Notes: generated by a model from the sequence alone, not told the origin. A stretch of 60,000 nt of DNA from Apostichopus japonicus (GCF_037975245.1 NC_092569.1:17281501-17341500); one strand, 5' to 3'. Shown: positions 12,121 to 24,734, counted from the first letter of the stretch. A program made the numbers and translations.

Positions 12121-13919
12121 TTTTGCAAACTTCAGTACAACATCATCGGTTAAGTTGTTGTACCAAAAGAGGAACCTTTGGTACACGAATGTAGTTAACG
12201 AAATGAAAATGATAGCAGCATTTTGCAGTTATGCCCTTTTCGAAAAAAAAATTAAAATGTTATTTATTAATTTATTCCCTTCCCTCAGGACGGCGATCCA
12301 CCGCTATGTGCCTGAAAATGGGAACAGAAACATTTCTTTGCCCGCTCAACACCAAACACCTACCTACATCCCCGTGGACAACACCGTATTTTCATGCACT
12401 TATGTTATAGTGTGATGCTACATACTTGGAGGTATAACCTTTTACCGTCACATACATGCACATTTTTGTGTTATGTTTTTGATATAACTCTGCAAATGAG
12501 TTTCATACTAAAAGTAAGATTGGAAGATATTTTCTAGTACGCAACATTCCTTGTGATGGTACGATTGTCTTTTGTGATTTTTGTTCTTGGGATTAGTTTC
12601 AAACAATGCTGTTATACTTACGTACATACGTACATATAATAAAAACCTAGGTCATGCTAAAATAGTACTTTGCACCTTATACAACATTAACATATACAAC
12701 CGCATTTATACTGACACATTTCTTTCCACTGTCATTTGTGTCTACAATGTGAGTTGTGTCTGATAATATGTAGCATTACCTGCTACTGTTAGTTAGCTGA
12801 GCACGATTACCGCGTTGGCCACTCCACAAATGTTAACAACGTTCAATGTTGATGGTAAGCATGAGTTCAAGAGCGAATATCAAGGTGCGTTTAGAAGGTA
12901 TCACCACCAGGAGGAACCATTCACGGACCTTCCATGCAAATATATATCTGCATATATTGTCTCTTTTTTTATATAAAGACGTGCATAACTTTATTGAGTT
13001 GAAATAATAGGTTAACGGTTTATAGTGAAGTGCAAGAGCATTTTACTGTGGCCTGGGTTTGGGCTAGCGCTTTTTTCCATGTTGAGATGTCTTTTGTTTA
13101 ATTTATTAGAGATGAATGCCAGTTGGCCCGCAGCAGAGTTCAAAGATGGAAAAGTTGTACAGTAGGCTCACACAGGATATATCAAGAATGTCAAAGGTAA
13201 CGTGAGATCAGAAGAGAGTTTGCATATAGGAACTTACTGGAAGGTAATCTCACACTTTGTATGGGGATTTCTCATAATAAAGACATACTTAATTCAGTAG
13301 GCTTCAATCAAGTCATTACTAAGGTAACAAAGACCAAACAGGGTGTAAACCTCGTGAAAATGGGAGTCTTCTGATGAAAGGATTCAGTTAACTTACATCA
13401 TCAAAACATCTTTGAAGTTTTTCCTCTCTCTCTCTCCTCCTCCCCCCCCCCCCCCTTCTCTCTCTCTCCATCCACCTCCACCTCTCTCTCTCTCTCTGCC
13501 TTTTTTGCAAGTTCTTTATTTTTATATTTTAGCATTTGATTGCAGCAAGATCTCACTTCCATAAAAGAAGGGCAGTTTGTATCGTGTCTCCTACTCAACT
13601 TTTTGATGTTTCATATTGGTCAGAGATCATTTTGTCTTTAATGTATGCCAAAGGTTATTGGAAGTCAGTAGAGGTCAAAGTTTGGAAACTTAATATACCC
13701 AGTAGAGGGAATCCAATACTGTTGAACTGTTTGGTATTTGACAAAATGAATACAAAATATGTTGGAATTCATTGCAGTCATATTCTCAATTGAGAATAAA
13801 CTTTCATAAACTTGTAAATGTGATTTCGCAAGAAAGCAGTTTTTAGTTAACAGAAACATTTCAGCTAACTAAACACCATCGAACCCCAATTTATTTAAAT
13901 TAATTCTTCTTTCTCTTAG
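12121..13919. other. Spacer with CT-rich microsatellite
   Basis: Contains a (CT)n / poly-C microsatellite at about 13423-13500. The open frames reported by translation here are low-complexity or match nothing I recognise. An intron could occupy the right end, because the acceptor of the next feature is preceded by a pyrimidine tract (about 13903-13918). Confidence 0.5.
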
Positions 13920-14461
13920 ACAGGTTCGTCATAACATCAACTGCACGCATAATGGATATCATTTAACAAACCAGGAGGCCCTTACTTTCATATCGGAGTC
14001 TCTTGAGATACCTGATATTCCTGCCGCACTGGTCAAAGATATACTGGCAACGCTAAATACTACAATTTTAAGACTTAGAAAGTCTTAAAAGTTTTGCTCC
14101 CATGACAAACATTCCTTTCCTTTCGGACCCTTTTCGAAAATACAATGTTGACACAAACCTTTTCTTTGCGAAGATAAAACGAGCCCTAATGTCACGTCAC
14201 GGAGGGCAATGTATATGGTTCAGTTCATTTTTGCACGCCTTATTGAGTTGCTTGGGTTATAAGGTCACTTTTGTTGGAGGACCTGAAAGAACTTTTATGG
14301 GAATATATAATGTACGCGGGGCGTTACTCGTTCATATCGTTACTTATCTCGGAAGTAGACATTCAGTAGAAGCTAGTCATACATATCAAATGTACTTGGC
14401 TGTCCCTCTTGATTTCACAGAGGAGTCTCCGATGTACGGGTTTGATCTTAGTGAAAAATAG
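13920..14461 (+). pseudogene. Arylamine N-acetyltransferase-like last exon, frameshifted
   Basis: After a strong acceptor (pyrimidine tract then TTAG), one frame runs from 13920 to a stop at 14086 and a second frame, open from 14072, continues to 14461. Together they read like the N-terminal two thirds of an NAT: a helix ending before N-I-P-F, then K-I-K-R-A-L-M-S-R-H-G-G-Q-C with the expected catalytic Cys, then L-G-Y-K-V, then L-L-V-H-I-V with the catalytic His, then P-L-D-F and S-P-M-Y. The third triad residue, normally Asp, appears to be Glu (S-V-E-A). The frame must shift once within 14072-14085, and the usual C-terminal third is absent. It is a decayed or diverged NAT relative. A sequencing error could explain the shift but not the short end. 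Confidence 0.55.
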
Positions 14462-14532
14462 TTCGTCAACGCTGGAGACGGTGTATTTAAGAAGCAGGTC
14501 ATATCGCCCAACCTTGATTAAATATGACACTT

Positions 14533-14962
14533 TATTAAGGAAACGTTCGGGGATTGTTAACGTTACGAACCGAATATTAAGGAAACTTGAGGATGTATCA
14601 GTGTTATAGGGGTTAGGTTTGATAGGTTTAATGGTTAACTTTGGGGAATTGTTAACGTTACGGGATACGAACCGAATATTAAGGAAACTTGAAGTCGTGG
14701 TTCAATTGATTACATAGTGATTGCATATGTGGTAACATTGACACAGTGGTTACATTGATTAAATATATTACTTCAATATTACGGACGGGTTTTATATTTT
14801 ATCTTATTTTTCAATTTAATAAGGAAACGTTCGGGAATTGTTAGTCGGTAGGATTGATCAGTGTTTAAGGGATTAGGTTTGATCAATTTTTTATGGAGAC
14901 CGATTCCCCTTTGTCAGGCTGGTTGGGCGAAATGATTAGGCTGGTTGGGCGAAATCGAAGTT
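14533..14962. repeat. Short interspersed repeats after the NAT-like remnant
   Basis: A unit containing 'gttaacgttacg', 'aaccgaatattaagg' and 'aaacttga' occurs at 14533-14590 and again at 14643-14692. A related piece, 'aaggaaacgttcgggaattg', recurs at 14819-14845. At about 14917-14957 'ggctggttgggcgaaat' is duplicated in tandem. The repeats have no coding frame. Confidence 0.6.
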
Positions 14963-16365
14963 GAGCGAAGTGACCAGAAAGCTTTAAATACTGCCAACGA
15001 CTCAATACCATAGCTTTCCCAAGATCACAATTTGGTGAAGTTTTTTAACAAATTGGCCAACTCTGGGAAGTTATCATACAGTACAATACTGTGAAGAAGT
15101 TAAGTTTTTTAGGATATGTTGACATTGCTACTTTAATTCGTTATAATATACCTTCACTCTGCTCTACCACATAAATGGAAGAATGATTGGCTTTTCTGGT
15201 GACAATTGGGTGTACATTCATCATAATTATGTAAATCGAAAGAATTCAGAACATAACATTTTAGAGAGTTTTGAAGTGACTTTCCTCAATATTCACCAGC
15301 ACTGGTAAAAAGAAAGCATTAATGTGATTAATGTAATGTCCATGAAAACCATCTGAATAAAATCCATCAATATGTCAGCCTTACATTAGATAGTAGATCC
15401 ACTATAATTATATGTCCACCTGGTAATTCATACTTCATCAATTTAATATAGAGGACAGGTCTGCAGAGAGGGAACCTGGGGTCAGACAGGGGATCGAAAA
15501 ACATCGGATAAAATAGAGCGTATTCTAAATTTTATCAAAAATCCTTCACAAAAGGGGTCTGTTGACAATGGTTCCTTGAGTCGACCTGAATGTTGTAGAG
15601 AACATTAATGAGTTTTTTTCAATAGGATGTATAAATGTCATTACGTTATAGTTAATCGAGATGTATCGACATTTTGAGGGATCTTTTCTAGCGATTGGAA
15701 CTAACGTTCATCGAGTTACTGAAGAAACATTTTACAACAGTTATTGAGTAAAGCATATATTGTTTACATTTAATATTAAAGGTTGGATTTCAATATACGT
15801 TAAGGTACAGTGTCGTGACTATATCACGTTTAAAAACAATACGATGCATTGCAGAGGAAGATACAATGACAGCGTAATACAATTAGGCCTGTAACTCTTC
15901 GTCTGGAGGAAAAGGACGTATTCAATTGATAAGATGCTTGTCGTGGTAGACATTTACTAGTGCAACGCATTTATTTTTCACCCATGTTCCATCTAAACTG
16001 TTCTGCTGTTCGGTGTAAAATAAGTATAATATTGTTGATCCTTATTTTTCATAATGTTAGACACTAATCAAATACGTTAACGTTATTGAAGGATAACATT
16101 GTTTCCGTAATTGCTGAAATGTTATGAAGAAGGAGGTGGCAACCGGCTTCAACAAGACACCGACCAGGTCAACTTAATAAAGTAACTGTACGTGGATTCA
16201 TTGGAATACCGGAATACTGTTCAGACGGCGGTCAATTCCGTCAACCGAAAGTTCCAACACTCTTTTCCTAACACAAAATCCAATCACATTCATAAATTGT
16301 TAATGGACATTTGTTTGTGAAAAAGGGAAATGAACATTTGTTTCTTTGTCTTTCTGCAGTTTATT
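14963..16365. other. Gene-free spacer
   Basis: No conserved coding frame, RNA or element ends seen. AT-rich background sequence. Confidence 0.45.
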
Positions 16366-16590
16366 CCCCACCCTCTTCCATTAATCCTCTCTTTGCACAT
16401 ATTTTACCTATCCTATTCCCCCTGTTGGTTCTTTTCTTCCCTCCATTCCCTTGTCTACTTTTCCTCTTACTTTTGTCTTTTCTTGTGTTCACCTTACTCT
16501 TTAGCATGTCTGTATTTTGTGCTTGTATGCGTACCTTATGTTACTGTTATTTGTCTTCAGGCTCCGAAGAAGACCCTGCTACGTCAGGCC
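16366..16590 (+). repeat. Pyrimidine-rich repeat with a broken hammerhead-like motif, copy 2
   Basis: Homologous to 8100-8345, sharing the C/T-rich lead, 'gtgttcacc...' and the segment ending CTCCGAAGAAGACC. Relative to copy 1, nine bases (AGGATCGAA) spanning stem II and the GAAA core are missing at about 16579, so this copy cannot form the core. The overlapping open frames in two phases are shadows of the C/T-rich repeat. Confidence 0.55.
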
Positions 16591-19500
16591 CACACAGTTT
16601 TAGTGGATACGTTTTTTGCTTAAGTTTTGTTATATTTTCTTTACCATTTGTTTGTGTGAGATATTGCTTAATGTATTTAAATATCCTGATAAACGATGCA
16701 CCATGGAATCCACTTTCTGTATTACACAAGCATGGAACATTAAGAGAAACACTTTGAACACGTTGATCCAGGTAATAACACAGACTATGATTGATGGTTA
16801 ATATCACCTCGTGCAATAAGGCTTGCTAGCTATAGGTTGAATAAACAGGAGATACAAATCTATGTTTTTTCTCCAAAGTTACTATTTTCATACATTTCTG
16901 AAATTCAAATCAGCCTATAATTTGCCGTCCATTCAATTCAACCTCTGCGAATAAGAGTTAATGTGTTCAAAGATGCTACATGACGAGTTAAAACGGGTAA
17001 CTTTGTATAGCTTACCAAATGGTTCAGTACTGGTTTACAGTTGGTTGGTTCGTTGGACTTTAACACTATATAGTTACCTCAATATCCTAAATGTCTTAAA
17101 CATATTCCAGACCATGCTAGCTTATATTTATGGCTTACCTAGTAACCAGGCCATGTGTAGGCATACCTTTTGAAGTTTATTCTATACAGCAAACAGCAAT
17201 GTTAAGTGGACTATGAGAGGAAGGCTTTGAACACAATATTGTTAAACAAGAGCATCAATGACGCAGTATCTCAATACTGGAAGCTCTAATTTCGATTCCT
17301 AGTTTCATATCTTTGCTCTGTCTCTACAATTATCAATATCAATTATGGTACAACAAATACAGAACTTGCATTTACGCTACTTTGCCACGAAAAGTCTCTG
17401 CAGGTTACACTTCATCCTGCGAGTGTTGCCTTTAGCGCCCATTGCCTGTTTGTCGAGAGAACGGGATTGCAAGGTTTAGCAATGTCATAGAATATTTAAG
17501 AAATTGTTTCTATATGTGGTATCCTTCATCTTGGGTCAGTCTCTGTTGGACTTTTTGGTCATATAGTTTATGATGTATCAGGTTCCTAGACATCAAGCTT
17601 ATCTTCGTGATGAATTGAAAAGTATTTTTGGATACGTGAAATGTACGTCTAATGTAGGAACTTCTTGTTAATTTTTCTGAACACTGGTGAATATGAATGT
17701 ACGATTTAGTGCAAAAGAATATAACAGGAATGTGTTTTTTCAAGGTTAATCAAAGTTTATTGAATCAAGGCAATGAATGAAATGGCGTGTAAAGTACTGA
17801 ATTAAATTAAGAAGTCCAAAAAGTTACTATATCCCAAGTGCCCACATAGGAAAATCCAACCTGCAGATGCAGAAAGAGTCCTGAAAATGAAAGAAAAAAA
17901 AACATGTTAACAGAACGTTGCATAATTGGAGACAATATATAAAGTCACATGACGAATGACTTCACATTGCTTTTAAATGCAACAAGCCCATATTACATAA
18001 CACGTTGTAGTGGAACTTGTAAATGCATTTCTCTCTGAAAATTACAGAAACATGCAGCATCACAGGGTGAAGAACTTCGAAACAAAGTGAAATAGGCACA
18101 TGCACAACCAAAAAAAAATTAACTGCAATATGAATTCACAAACAAAAGAATACTGCCAAAATGCGTTGCAAACACTGTACGAAAATTCAGTGCACACTTA
18201 TCCATTGGGCAAAGTAGAGAACCAATGTTCACTTGTCACTGACTCGACCAACCTGTAATGTAGCCTACAGTGAATTTATCCAGAATTAGCAGGTGGGCCT
18301 ATGTATCTGGGTACACCGGATAAAATCACACAAGGGTAAAACTATACTTAGTACTAACCAGAGCCGACCAAGGCAGTATTTGTTTTAATACAAGCTTATT
18401 TAATTCTCAAGTAATATTATATACTGGGCATGAAGGTATTGCCAGTGCTGAGAACCACCAGTGACAGTTCTAGTCAGTAGTAAACTAATTATACCAGCAT
18501 ATGCTTAGTATTGTGTAGTTGTACTATCACTACCCTACTACTAAGTGCTTAGGTCCTTCAAACTTCAAGGCAACGACATTGCATTCGTAAACAATGTTTT
18601 GAAAGCAAACAACAGAAATCATAAACACACGGTCCCGTAATATGAATATACTGCACTATAGAATAATTAAAACTATAACCCTAGGCTACACACTATGGTA
18701 ACGTGCATATACATGTACATATGCAATTAACCACGATAGGATACGTTGATGCCCGTTAACAAGTGCAACCTGAAAAATGTCACTTTAATTCAACCCAGAA
18801 TGCTGGAACAACTCCGAATTTAGCCTAAAATCATTGTTTAACTTGTTTTAAACAATCGACCGGACGATGGAGGTGGTACTTTCTTGAAAATGGAAAATGT
18901 GCAATTCGAAAGATGAAAGGATTTTACTTACGTTTCGTTTTTATTTTTCAAGCCGAGGCAAAGAAATTTCCGAATTTCATCCACATTGTGAGTCCGACAT
19001 CGTCGCAAACAGATATTTAATGAATATTCAACTTCTTTTGTTTTGCTTGAAGCACTTCGATTGCTGCTTTATGAATATGTATTTAAACGGATTTTCAGAC
19101 GATATTCAAGCCGCAGTGTACTAAAATATAGTGATGGGCTAAGCTCCCACAATGCATTTCATGGCTTTTGAGAAGTGTTTAACGATTGCGCAATAACACA
19201 AGTTTCGGAGCGTGTGCAAAAAAAGGTTGAAAAACTGTGTTTCAGACCGATTTGGCCCAATTTGGACATAAATCGGTGAAAAAGTCATAGAATGAGATAC
19301 AATTCTCGAATAAAAAATAGTAACTTTTGTTGGCCTATATGATATATGCTTGCTATGGAAATTTCAGAGAAAAAGAACTTTGTATGAAGACGCTGAAAAT
19401 TTGTTAAGAGAAGAGAGAGTCCCACTTACTGTTACAATATCTCTATACATGTAATGTATTGAGATAAAAACACCTGCTCAAATTCTTCACGAGAGGGGGA

Positions 19501-20475
19501 AAGGATGATTGAATCGATGTACAAAGCTGTCTTAAGGATCATGGTATCTTAACAATTTGATCAGTTCTGTAACATTAGAGTAATTTGATCACGGACTTCC
19601 GTTTGCAAAATAAAACGACATTTTATCAAGGCAAAGGATAAAACATGTAAACATTGTTCCAAAACATTGGGTAGATCCCAGTTATATTTTTTGCCTAGAA
19701 ACATAAGCGTCCGCAAAGTGAGGGAAGGTTAGGGGTTACTTCCCCTGGAAAATTAAAATTTACGTAAAATAATGAGTAAGAGCATATAAGGGGTTTACCC
19801 TCTAAACTTCCACTAAATCTTTCAAGTAGTTTCCGGAGACACAGAAGTGCTCTCTATCATTATCAAACATATAGATCACAAAATATTTTCTTCCGGAAAC
19901 TATGTTTATTTTTGGGGTTAATAAACACAATGAACCGAATAAGATCCATCAATGATTCTGTTTCTGTTTTTTTATTATTTTGAATTTCTTAACATTGAAA
20001 TTTCAAACGAAAATCCTTTTCCGCATGGAGGGTTGGGCACACAATTAGGATTTTGGGCACTTATCTTGTTAGGGCTGGTTTATAAGGTTAGGGACAACTT
20101 CTATATTAGGATATTGATTTAGATCAATAGGGAACAAAATTTGGAATTGATAAATTACAAAAAAATGCAAATTATATGAAAATTATATTATGCAAATTAG
20201 GACGAAAATTTGTTTGTAATGGAAAACACCAAAATACCCAATAAAATCATTAATGACTTCAAAATTGACTTCAAAATATTTGATAAAGGGTTTGTCTGGG
20301 GTTGTTCTTTCAGATGATACCAACTTTTCTGAAATCTGTTGAGGATTGACAGAGTATGACTGATTTCATTTTAGTACATGTTGTTTTCTTTGTTTACATT
20401 CTACAATTACAGCCTAACGTTGGCATAACTCTAAACCTAGCCTAGCCTTTGTTGTAAACAACGCTATTGACTTAC
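16591..20475. other. Gene-free spacer
   Basis: No supported gene. A 77-codon minus-strand frame (17510-17743) contains R-T-F-x-V-S-K-N-T-F-x-F-I, faintly like the start of Harbinger/ALP1-type transposases, but the match is too short to call. The rest is AT-rich and featureless to the eye. Confidence 0.4.
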
Positions 20476-20643
20476 AATTTCTGGATCCTCAAAAAGGACC
20501 GAATCTTAAAACACTGCTTCGACCAGAACGTCCTGGTCCTCATCATCAATAGTATCGGACCAATCGTCCCAAATCTCTTAGACCTCTTGGGCCGTAAATG
20601 TGGGGTAGCCGCGTGCAGTGCGTGGTACACTTGTAGACGCCAT
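20476..20643 (-). other. Possible decayed first exon, unrecognised
   Basis: On the minus strand an ATG at 20643 in a GC-richer context opens a 168-bp segment ending at a good donor (ATT|GTAAGT). Read from that ATG it gives an acidic peptide with D-D-W-S-D and D-D-E-D-Q-D stretches, interrupted by two TAA codons. Another frame, from 20675, is open for 67 codons but has odd, basic composition. I cannot name the family. It could be a dead transposon or gene 5' end, or chance. Confidence 0.2.
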
Positions 20644-21104
20644 ATTTGCAAGTGTACGTGCACAGTATGACGCAACAGCTGCGGTTGCGATCAATTTACA
20701 AAAGAATGCGAGGGCGCTATGTCATAACTATTAATTAGAAATGAAGCAGTGGCCTAAATATCTAAAACAACAAGAAAAAATCACGTACCTAGGATGTAGC
20801 GTTCGGGAACGATAATTTTTTCAAAAAAGAATGGATTTGGACAAATTTGGTGTCAAATTACAGGAAATTTTGAGGACATTTGCATTTTATTCAGAACTCT
20901 CTATAGATTTATTGCTGAAATGCTCAGAATATGTTCAAAACATGTTAGGATTTACTCCAAATATAATAGGGGGTCTGTTCAACTTCTACTCTCTGTCACG
21001 ATTTTTTCGATGCGAACATCGATTTTTAGCCAAATTACGTAATTTTCAGATTGACCTTTGACATTTGAGCCCCACCTACTAAAAGGAATCAGAGTAACCT
21101 CCTT

Positions 21105-21110
21105 TTTATT
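21105..21110 (-). terminator. Candidate polyadenylation signal, copy A
   Basis: AATAAA on the minus strand about 335 bp downstream of the copy A stop codon at 21445. It is the first canonical hexamer I noticed; 3' end position is inferred. Confidence 0.35.
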
Positions 21111-21444
21111 TGTTTTCTACACAAACGCATGGTCTTAGCTACATTTCAATACTTAAATGAATGTTGTAGGATGTAAGATGGCTGAGTGCTATTTTTTTAT
21201 TTTTTTATTCAATGATTATTTGGGTCCATATCGACCCAGAATGCGGATCACAGAGTAATGTTTGCATATTTATTTTCTGACACTCATATTTTGAACAAAT
21301 AATATCCTAATTACAATCTTCCTTGGAGTTGTCAATACACTTAGATGATGCATCATTTTAAGGTATTTGTTCAGATACTAAATATTTTTAGTCCACAATG
21401 GTTTTGAGATGAATCACATGAGAGACTATCCGTTATCAACTCAG

Positions 21445-21752
21445 TCAAGAGGTTGGTCGAATTTTCATCTCTACATATTGGACGTTGCAGTAAGTAGTAT
21501 GATAAGAGTATATCATTTCCCCGTTGCCTCCATTGTAGACACCGTTAAGGTTCTCATAAGTACAATATGACTTACAGCTGCTGCTGTATTGGAAATAATG
21601 GCAATAGCTGTAACTCTCACATAAAGAGCAATAATTATCATTGTGCCACCAGCCGCTTCTATGCTTCTCTGCGCAGTTGAAGTTACCACATGCGTCATTG
21701 TCTCGGTCGTATGTGCTGAACTGCTTCCCTTTGTTACTAGAGAGATAATAAC
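21445..21752 (-). CDS. Copy A, exon 7: C-terminal third of FBG2
   Basis: Opens after CTCAG and ends at TGA (21445-21447), 308 bp. It contains G-K-Q-F-S-T-Y-D-R-D-N-D, the calcium-binding loop of fibrinogen domains, N-C-A-E-K-H, G-W-W, then a Cys/Tyr/Ser-rich insertion with five cysteines, the canonical C-x-x-x-N-L-N-G, and the terminal V-E-M-K-I-R-P. The insertion between GWW and the canonical Cys is about 27 residues longer than in ordinary fibrinogen domains. Confidence 0.8.
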
Positions 21753-21761
21753 CTGAGAAGT

Positions 21762-22299
21762 AAGAACATATCCATCATTGATTAATTTGTGAACAATGAA
21801 ACTTAAGGTAAGCAACGCGCTACGTTCCCACACTTTTCTATCAATCAGAAATACGTACTAATTTTTCACTTGCTAAAAGGGGGCGGGGTCTCAGTTGTCT
21901 AATTGACAGATGTTAAGAAACATTTTTTTCATATCTTTATTTTAATTTAACAATATTCTAAGAACTGAATATTAACATTTAGTTTCCTGTATTCTAATGA
22001 AAGCTTGTATTTTAGCTCATCAAGAACAAGACCATCAGTGGTTAATTTGTGAACAATAAAATGTAAGGTAAGCAGTTCGCTACGTTTCCACACCTTTCTA
22101 TGAATCAGAAAACGTACTAAATTTCCACTTACTAAAAGGTGGGGGGGGGGGTCTCAGTTGTCTAATGGACATTTATTAGGGAAACATTGTTTTTTTTATA
22201 TCTTTATTTTATTTTTAACACATTTTAAGAACTGGAATATTAAAATTTAGTTTCCTGTATCCAATGAAAGCTTATTGAAATATGTATTGTAGCTCATCA
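21762..22299. repeat. Tandem duplication in the last intron of copy A
   Basis: Two units, 21762-22021 and 22022-22299, align end to end from 'aagaaca' through 'gtgaacaat', 'gtctcagttgtctaat' and 'agtttcctgtat' to 'agctcatca'. The second unit has a longer poly-G tract and small indels. It lies directly inside the acceptor of exon 7. No function is evident. Confidence 0.8.
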
Positions 22300-23255
22300 T
22301 TTTCCCGGAGGGAATTTTGCTTTACATAAATATATAGATTGTATAGATTGTTGAATAGAAGTTGAAATCAGGCTTAATTAACATGATGTTTATAGGTTTC
22401 CCGCTGGTCTGAGAAGTTGCATATTCACGCTACATTTTACACGTGGGTACACATCATGTTTTCTTTGGTAGTCATACTACTGTTGTTTTGTGCGATGCAG
22501 ATAGAAGATTAGCAATCATATCGGATAAATCATACAACTTCAAGCATTGCCGGGAACTGATCGACTGATATAGTATTATACGTCACATGTTTTGCAAGGA
22601 ACTTGTGTGCGTTTGTTACATGTATGTGTGACTGTCATTAACTGTGAAAACAAAACTAATTATCTTTATGTTTACCTTGTTATGTCTCCTACTAAATAGA
22701 TACTTGTATAATGGGAATACAAAACTGATTTACATTAATATTTTGATTAAAATCAAAAGTTAATTATCAAATGTTACGTATGCGACCTTTTGTGTTTATT
22801 TCATTTATTAATGACATACAAAGATAGTTACACGACAAAATAACACGTTCCTTGATATTAATTTATGCTGCCAGTATAGAGGAATACCATTTATAGCTCA
22901 TCATGTGTTGGTTAACACTTTTGCATTATATCTTTCTTGTGCCATAATTGGTGTTTGGGCTACATCAAAAAATAGTAGCTTCTAGCTTTCACACTACTAA
23001 AATGGACTCCAAGCTAGATTTCATCCCATTCACCTAACCAGTGTGAGGACGTATGACGGAGCCGGTAATGGTCGGGTGGTTTTATTTCAACAAAATCTTG
23101 TGTTACAGTATGTCAAAAACCTAACTGTGTATATACTTAACATTCACATGACATTTGTCACAATTTTGGAATCAATCCTTACTCAAAATTGACGCTTGAT
23201 GCATCAGTCTGATGATGAATATGAATTGCAAACATTTAACATATTAACAACAAAC
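22300..23255 (-). other. Intron 6 of copy A, remainder
   Basis: Non-coding intron sequence between FBG2 exons. No repeat ends or conserved frame seen. Confidence 0.6.
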
Positions 23256-23526
23256 CTGCAGATCCACTGGGACTGGTCCTGCTTCCCAGTTTATTCATTT
23301 TGTAGTTGGTGTCCTCGGACTCTATTTGAAACTCTGTAAACTCAGAATATAAACTCGTCCCATCTGAAGTATTGATATCAAGTCGTAGTTTGGTAGGGTT
23401 CTGATTGGTCAGGTAATATAGTTTCTCATTCCCAAGCCAAAAGTTTCTGCTGTTGCCAAAGCCGTCTTTGTATGTAGTCCAATTTTGATAAAAACTAATA
23501 TCGTCATCAGTGCGACGTTGAAAAAC
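23256..23526 (-). CDS. Copy A, exon 6: middle of FBG2
   Basis: Phase 0 in, phase 1 out, 271 bp. Reads V-F-Q-R-R-T-D, S-F-Y-Q-N-W, Y-K-D-G-F-G, F-W-L-G-N-E-K-L, L-T-N-Q and L-R-L-D-I, the standard middle block of a fibrinogen domain. It is six bases longer than in B and C because of extra Ser/Pro/Gly codons near the 3' end, and is clearly more diverged from B and C than they are from each other. Confidence 0.8.
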
Positions 23527-23867
23527 CTACCAAGGAAACGATAAAAAGAGACATTGTTATCAGCGGAAGGACATCGCTACGGTTTAAAAAAAATCTTAAG
23601 AAGCGAAGCTCTACAGATCGTCGTAAAGATTTCATCATAAATATCATCACATTGAATTACTCTTTAAATTGTTGTCACTTTCTGGATTACAATCGATGGA
23701 ACATAACTGAATAGTATTCAAATGTTCAAGGTCTTTTAAGATATTAATTGTCATATTTAGTACCTTCAGTTTTGTTATATTGTTGAATGTAGTTAAATGG
23801 TTTAATGCATATATAGTTCGAAAACATTTATTAATAAGCATAAATTAGCAGCGTTGAAATGACTCAC

Positions 23868-24170
23868 GGTCCATCCTTCGTCGCCGTGCATTTTGCAGTG
23901 AACATTGAATGGAGACTCTGTCCATCCAGTGGGCATGATTGTATATACGCCATCGCCATGTCCAGCGTCCTTAACAGCCTGGCAGTCAGTATACAAGGAT
24001 TCACAAGTTTCACCGTCACCTTCGTACCCGTCATTACAATAACACTGTCGTGTTTCATTCCTGATATCACACACAGCATTGGTACTACATATGTAGTCTT
24101 CGCAGATCAGTCGGTTATTGTTACAAGAACACCTTTGTGTGCAGTCTTCGTTAACGGATATTTCTCCACT
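23868..24170 (-). CDS. Copy A, exon 5: TILa/VWC-like, EGF-like, start of FBG2
   Basis: 303 bp, phase 0 at both ends. The first part (S-G-E-I-S-V-N-E-D-C-T-Q-x-C-x-C) is the TILa/VWC-like tail. Then C-S-T-N-A-V-C, C-Y-C and G-Y-E-G-D-G-E-T-C form an EGF-like module. The last part, T-D-C-Q-A-V through G-V-Y-T-I-M-P and E-G-W-T, starts FBG2. All expected cysteines are present. Confidence 0.8.
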
Positions 24171-24327
24171 CTATAATTGAATTCATGTAATAATAAACAT
24201 GGTATTTATTACACATTAGGTTTGTATTACATTTTATGTTAACACAATGTCAGGTAGCTTAAGCATCATTTTTTTTTTAATTTGCATAGTCACGTGACAT
24301 TAAAATAAAAAAGTCATTCAAACTCAC

Positions 24328-24514
24328 TGGTATAACCAAGTTAGCCTCTGCTACGAAACATTCGCATTCACTGGCATTGATGCTGGACAGATGCATCCCT
24401 CACTACCCAAACAATCACTGTTACAACCAGATTGTCCGTTGGGATCTTCACATGTTGCTGGGCAACTGCATGGTCCGTAGATCATGTTCGTAGGACATGT
24501 AGAGATCAATGTAC
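24328..24514 (-). pseudogene. Copy A, exon 4: TIL domain with 28-bp deletion
   Basis: 187 bp against 218 bp in B and C. It opens well (C-P-T-N-M-I-Y-G-P-C and G-C-N-S-D-C-L-G-S-E-G-C-I-C-P), then loses 28 bp that in the paralogs encode G-F-L and the next residues before the sixth-to-seventh cysteine spacing. A further 3 bp are missing near the 5' end. The shifted frame ends at a TAG inside the exon. Both splice sites remain intact. Confidence 0.85.
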
Positions 24515-24734
24515 CTGCAAGTTGGTAAAATCAAGAAAACAACATCCGATTTAAAAAAAAAATCACAAATATTATTCAAATACCCCATAAAGGTGCGATG
24601 ACTTCTAACTTAAACGGTAAAATAGTAGAATAGAAGATGTTAATTAAGATTATGCAGATTGATGAAAACGAATTATTATTTTGTATTAGGAATGGAGTTT
24701 TGATGCATTATTATTAACGTTATCTTTTGCTTAC

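Noticed and set aside
13423-13500. CT/poly-C tract as a possible regulatory element
   Set aside because: It is an ordinary microsatellite; similar pyrimidine or G-rich tracts are scattered throughout the window.
16311-16757. 148-codon plus-strand open frame, the longest in the window
   Set aside because: It lies over a C/T-rich repeat homologous to 8100-8345, is low-complexity, is open in two frames at once, and reads like no protein family.
17510-17743. Possible Harbinger-type transposase fragment on the minus strand
   Set aside because: Only one short motif resembles the family, with no termini or further domains.
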